DNA of 64,000 bases from Pseudomonas pseudonitroreducens (GTDB lineage Bacteria > Pseudomonadota > Gammaproteobacteria > Pseudomonadales > Pseudomonadaceae), in contig NZ_BQHJ01000003.1 of the NCBI RefSeq assembly GCF_021603645.1, positions 124,001 to 188,000 on the forward strand, read 5' to 3'. Under the pieces are notes generated by a model. It saw only the letters and a program-made list of their open reading frames with translations. It was not told the DNA's origin and searched no databases. Every line of letters begins with the position of its first letter. The first letter of the stretch is position 1. Made by a program: the position numbers and the translations under genes. Shown piece after piece: positions 62,981 to 64,000 of this stretch.

Positions 62981-63436
62981 ATGAAAGTCGCCATCCTGTC
63001 CGGATCGGTCTATGGCACCGCCGAAGAAGTCGCGCGCCACGCCAAGCGCCTGCTCGAGGCCGCCGGCTTCGAAGCCTGGTATGACCCGCGCGCCACTCTG
63101 GACGCCATGCTCGAATTCGCTCCCGAGGCTCTGCTGGTGGTGACCGCGACGACTGGCATGGGCGACCTGCCCGACAGCTTCCAGCCACTGTTCCACGCCA
63201 TCCGTGACCGCCTGCCCGCCGCCTGGCGCGGTCTGCCGGGTGCGGTGCTGGCGCTGGGTGACTCCAGCTACGGCGACACCTACTGCGGTGGTGGCGAGCA
63301 GGTGCGCGAGCTGTACGCCGAACTGGGCGTGCAGGAAGTGCTGCCGATGCTGCGCCTGGACGGCAGCGAAACGGTGGACCAGGAGACCGACTCCGAGCCG
63401 TGGCTGGCCGACTTCATCGCCGCGCTGAAGGCCTGA
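62981..63436 (+). CDS. Flavodoxin (MioC-like)
   Basis: A 151-residue flavodoxin that carries electrons on FMN. The phosphate loop LSGSVYGTAEEVAR is at residues 5-18; other FMN-contact segments are VVTATTGMGDLPDSF (about 56-70) and LALGDSSYGDTYCGGGEQV (about 94-112), typical of the MioC group. The ATG at 62981 follows GGGAG; the longer frame from 62957 is an extension. Its stop overlaps the start of the cupin gene (TGATG). Confidence 0.93.
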   Translation: MKVAILSGSVYGTAEEVARHAKRLLEAAGFEAWYDPRATLDAMLEFAPEALLVVTATTGMGDLPDSFQPLFHAIRDRLPAAWRGLPGAVLALGDSSYGDTYCGGGEQVRELYAELGVQEVLPMLRLDGSETVDQETDSEPWLADFIAALKA

Positions 63437-63906
63437 TGCACCCGCGCGCCCGCTTCCTGATCGACACCCTGCAGCTTGCCCCGCATCCCGAGGGTGGCTT
63501 CTACCGGCGGGTGTTCGAGTCCAGCCTGTCGGGCGCCGATGGCCGGCCGCAATCGTCGGCCATCCTCTTCCTCCTGCCGGCCGGCACCGTCAGCCGCTGG
63601 CATCGGGTGGATGCCGACGAACTCTGGCACTTCCACGAGGGCTCGGCGCTGGAATTGCTGATCGCCGAGCGCCCGGATGTTGCCGTGCGCTGCGAAACCC
63701 TTGGCCCGGTGGGCGAGGGCAGCCTGCCGCAACGTGCCGTGCCGGCCCATGCCTGGCAAGCGGCGCGCTGCCTGGGCGACTACGTGCTGGTGGGATGCAC
63801 CGTGTCCCCCGCGTTCGAGTTCGCCGGCTTCCGCCTGCTGGCTGACGATGCGGAGGCGCAGCGGGATTGGTCGAAGCTGGCCGGCGATTTTCCCGAACTG
63901 CTCTGA
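63436..63906 (+). CDS. DUF985 cupin-fold protein
   Basis: A 156-residue cupin of the DUF985 family. The conserved double-stranded beta-helix motifs are LAPHPEGGFYRRVFES (residues about 15-30), SSAILFLLPAGTVSRWHRV with a metal-ligand His, and DELWHFHEGSALELL. The C-terminus has VLVGCTVSPAFEFAGFRLL. Its function is not known; relatives include epimerase-like sugar proteins. It overlaps the flavodoxin stop by one base (TGATG), so the pair is translationally coupled. A family A repeat follows at the window edge. Confidence 0.9.
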   Translation: MHPRARFLIDTLQLAPHPEGGFYRRVFESSLSGADGRPQSSAILFLLPAGTVSRWHRVDADELWHFHEGSALELLIAERPDVAVRCETLGPVGEGSLPQRAVPAHAWQAARCLGDYVLVGCTVSPAFEFAGFRLLADDAEAQRDWSKLAGDFPELL

Positions 63907-63914
63907 AGCGTCTC

Positions 63915-63997
63915 GTAGGATGGGTGGAGCTTGCGATACCCATCAACGTGCTCTCCGGCCTGCTCGATGGGTATCGCTTCGCTCCACGCCATCCTAC
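63915..63997. repeat. Family A REP-type repeat
   Basis: GTAGGATGG and CCATCCTAC arms with the same half-changed left core (GGTGGAGCTTGCGATACCCA) as 59047-59127. Confidence 0.82.
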
Positions 63998-64000
63998 TCA

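Overview
The window is a GC-rich chromosomal segment from a Pseudomonas, most likely a member of the P. aeruginosa group other than P. aeruginosa itself. The evidence is the gene content (Mqo, YajG, a PA4642-family protein, a FolM/FolE/FolX cluster, Pta-AckA-SlyD-Gpx-CysZ-TrxB), the codon bias, and many short REP-type intergenic palindromes. From memory, blocks match PAO1 gene orders: about PA4643-PA4626 in the first 18 kb, PA3925-PA3921 at 21-31 kb, PA0833-PA0849 at 41-59 kb, and PA3440-PA3435 at the right end. These blocks are far apart in PAO1, so this chromosome is rearranged relative to it. No rRNA, tRNA, CRISPR array, insertion sequence or complete prophage was seen.

Layout. 1-8 kb: a truncated LysR gene, small conserved proteins, the quinone-linked malate dehydrogenase Mqo, lipoprotein YajG, a PlsC-type acyltransferase, and a small operon (CPXCG zinc protein, DUF2007, SRAP-like protein). 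8-21 kb: a chemoreceptor, an M48 lipoprotein protease, an NAD-dependent epimerase, a GDT1-type manganese transporter with a clear yybP-ykoY riboswitch, a LysP-type permease, the operon hprA-DUF1835-rsmC, a tandem DUF1266 protein and a LysE exporter. 21-31 kb: a fatty-acid or related acyl-compound locus (thiolase, AMP-forming acyl-CoA ligase, DUF1302 outer-membrane protein, DUF1329 periplasmic protein, MalT-type LuxR activator).

31-40 kb is the most accessory-looking part. It holds a periplasmic protein of unknown function, an alpha/beta hydrolase, a PF10118 metal-dependent hydrolase divergent from an AraC regulator, and a cluster of LuxR regulator, class II histone-deacetylase-like amidohydrolase, frameshifted MFS transporter and outer-membrane barrel. 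40-59 kb is housekeeping: MBL hydrolase, OmpA lipoprotein, YihG-like acyltransferase, acetate kinase/phosphotransacetylase, SlyD, glutathione peroxidase, nitroreductase, tautomerase, LysR, a NemR/NemA-like pair sharing an operator motif, DegV, a glycosyltransferase, CysZ, a membrane diguanylate cyclase and thioredoxin reductase. 59-64 kb: an isolated BRO-N protein in a repeat-rich gap, then the tetrahydromonapterin operon folM-folE-folX with DUF1244 and HopJ-family genes, and a divergent flavodoxin-cupin pair.

Points most worth attention: an SRAP-family protein that has lost three of the four residues used for abasic-site crosslinking; the deacetylase/transporter/porin cluster and its one-base frameshift; a structured, terminator-ending RNA candidate just upstream of trxB; the manganese riboswitch with a perfect 24-bp palindrome beside it; and the repeated GACCGGTC operators around the tetR gene.
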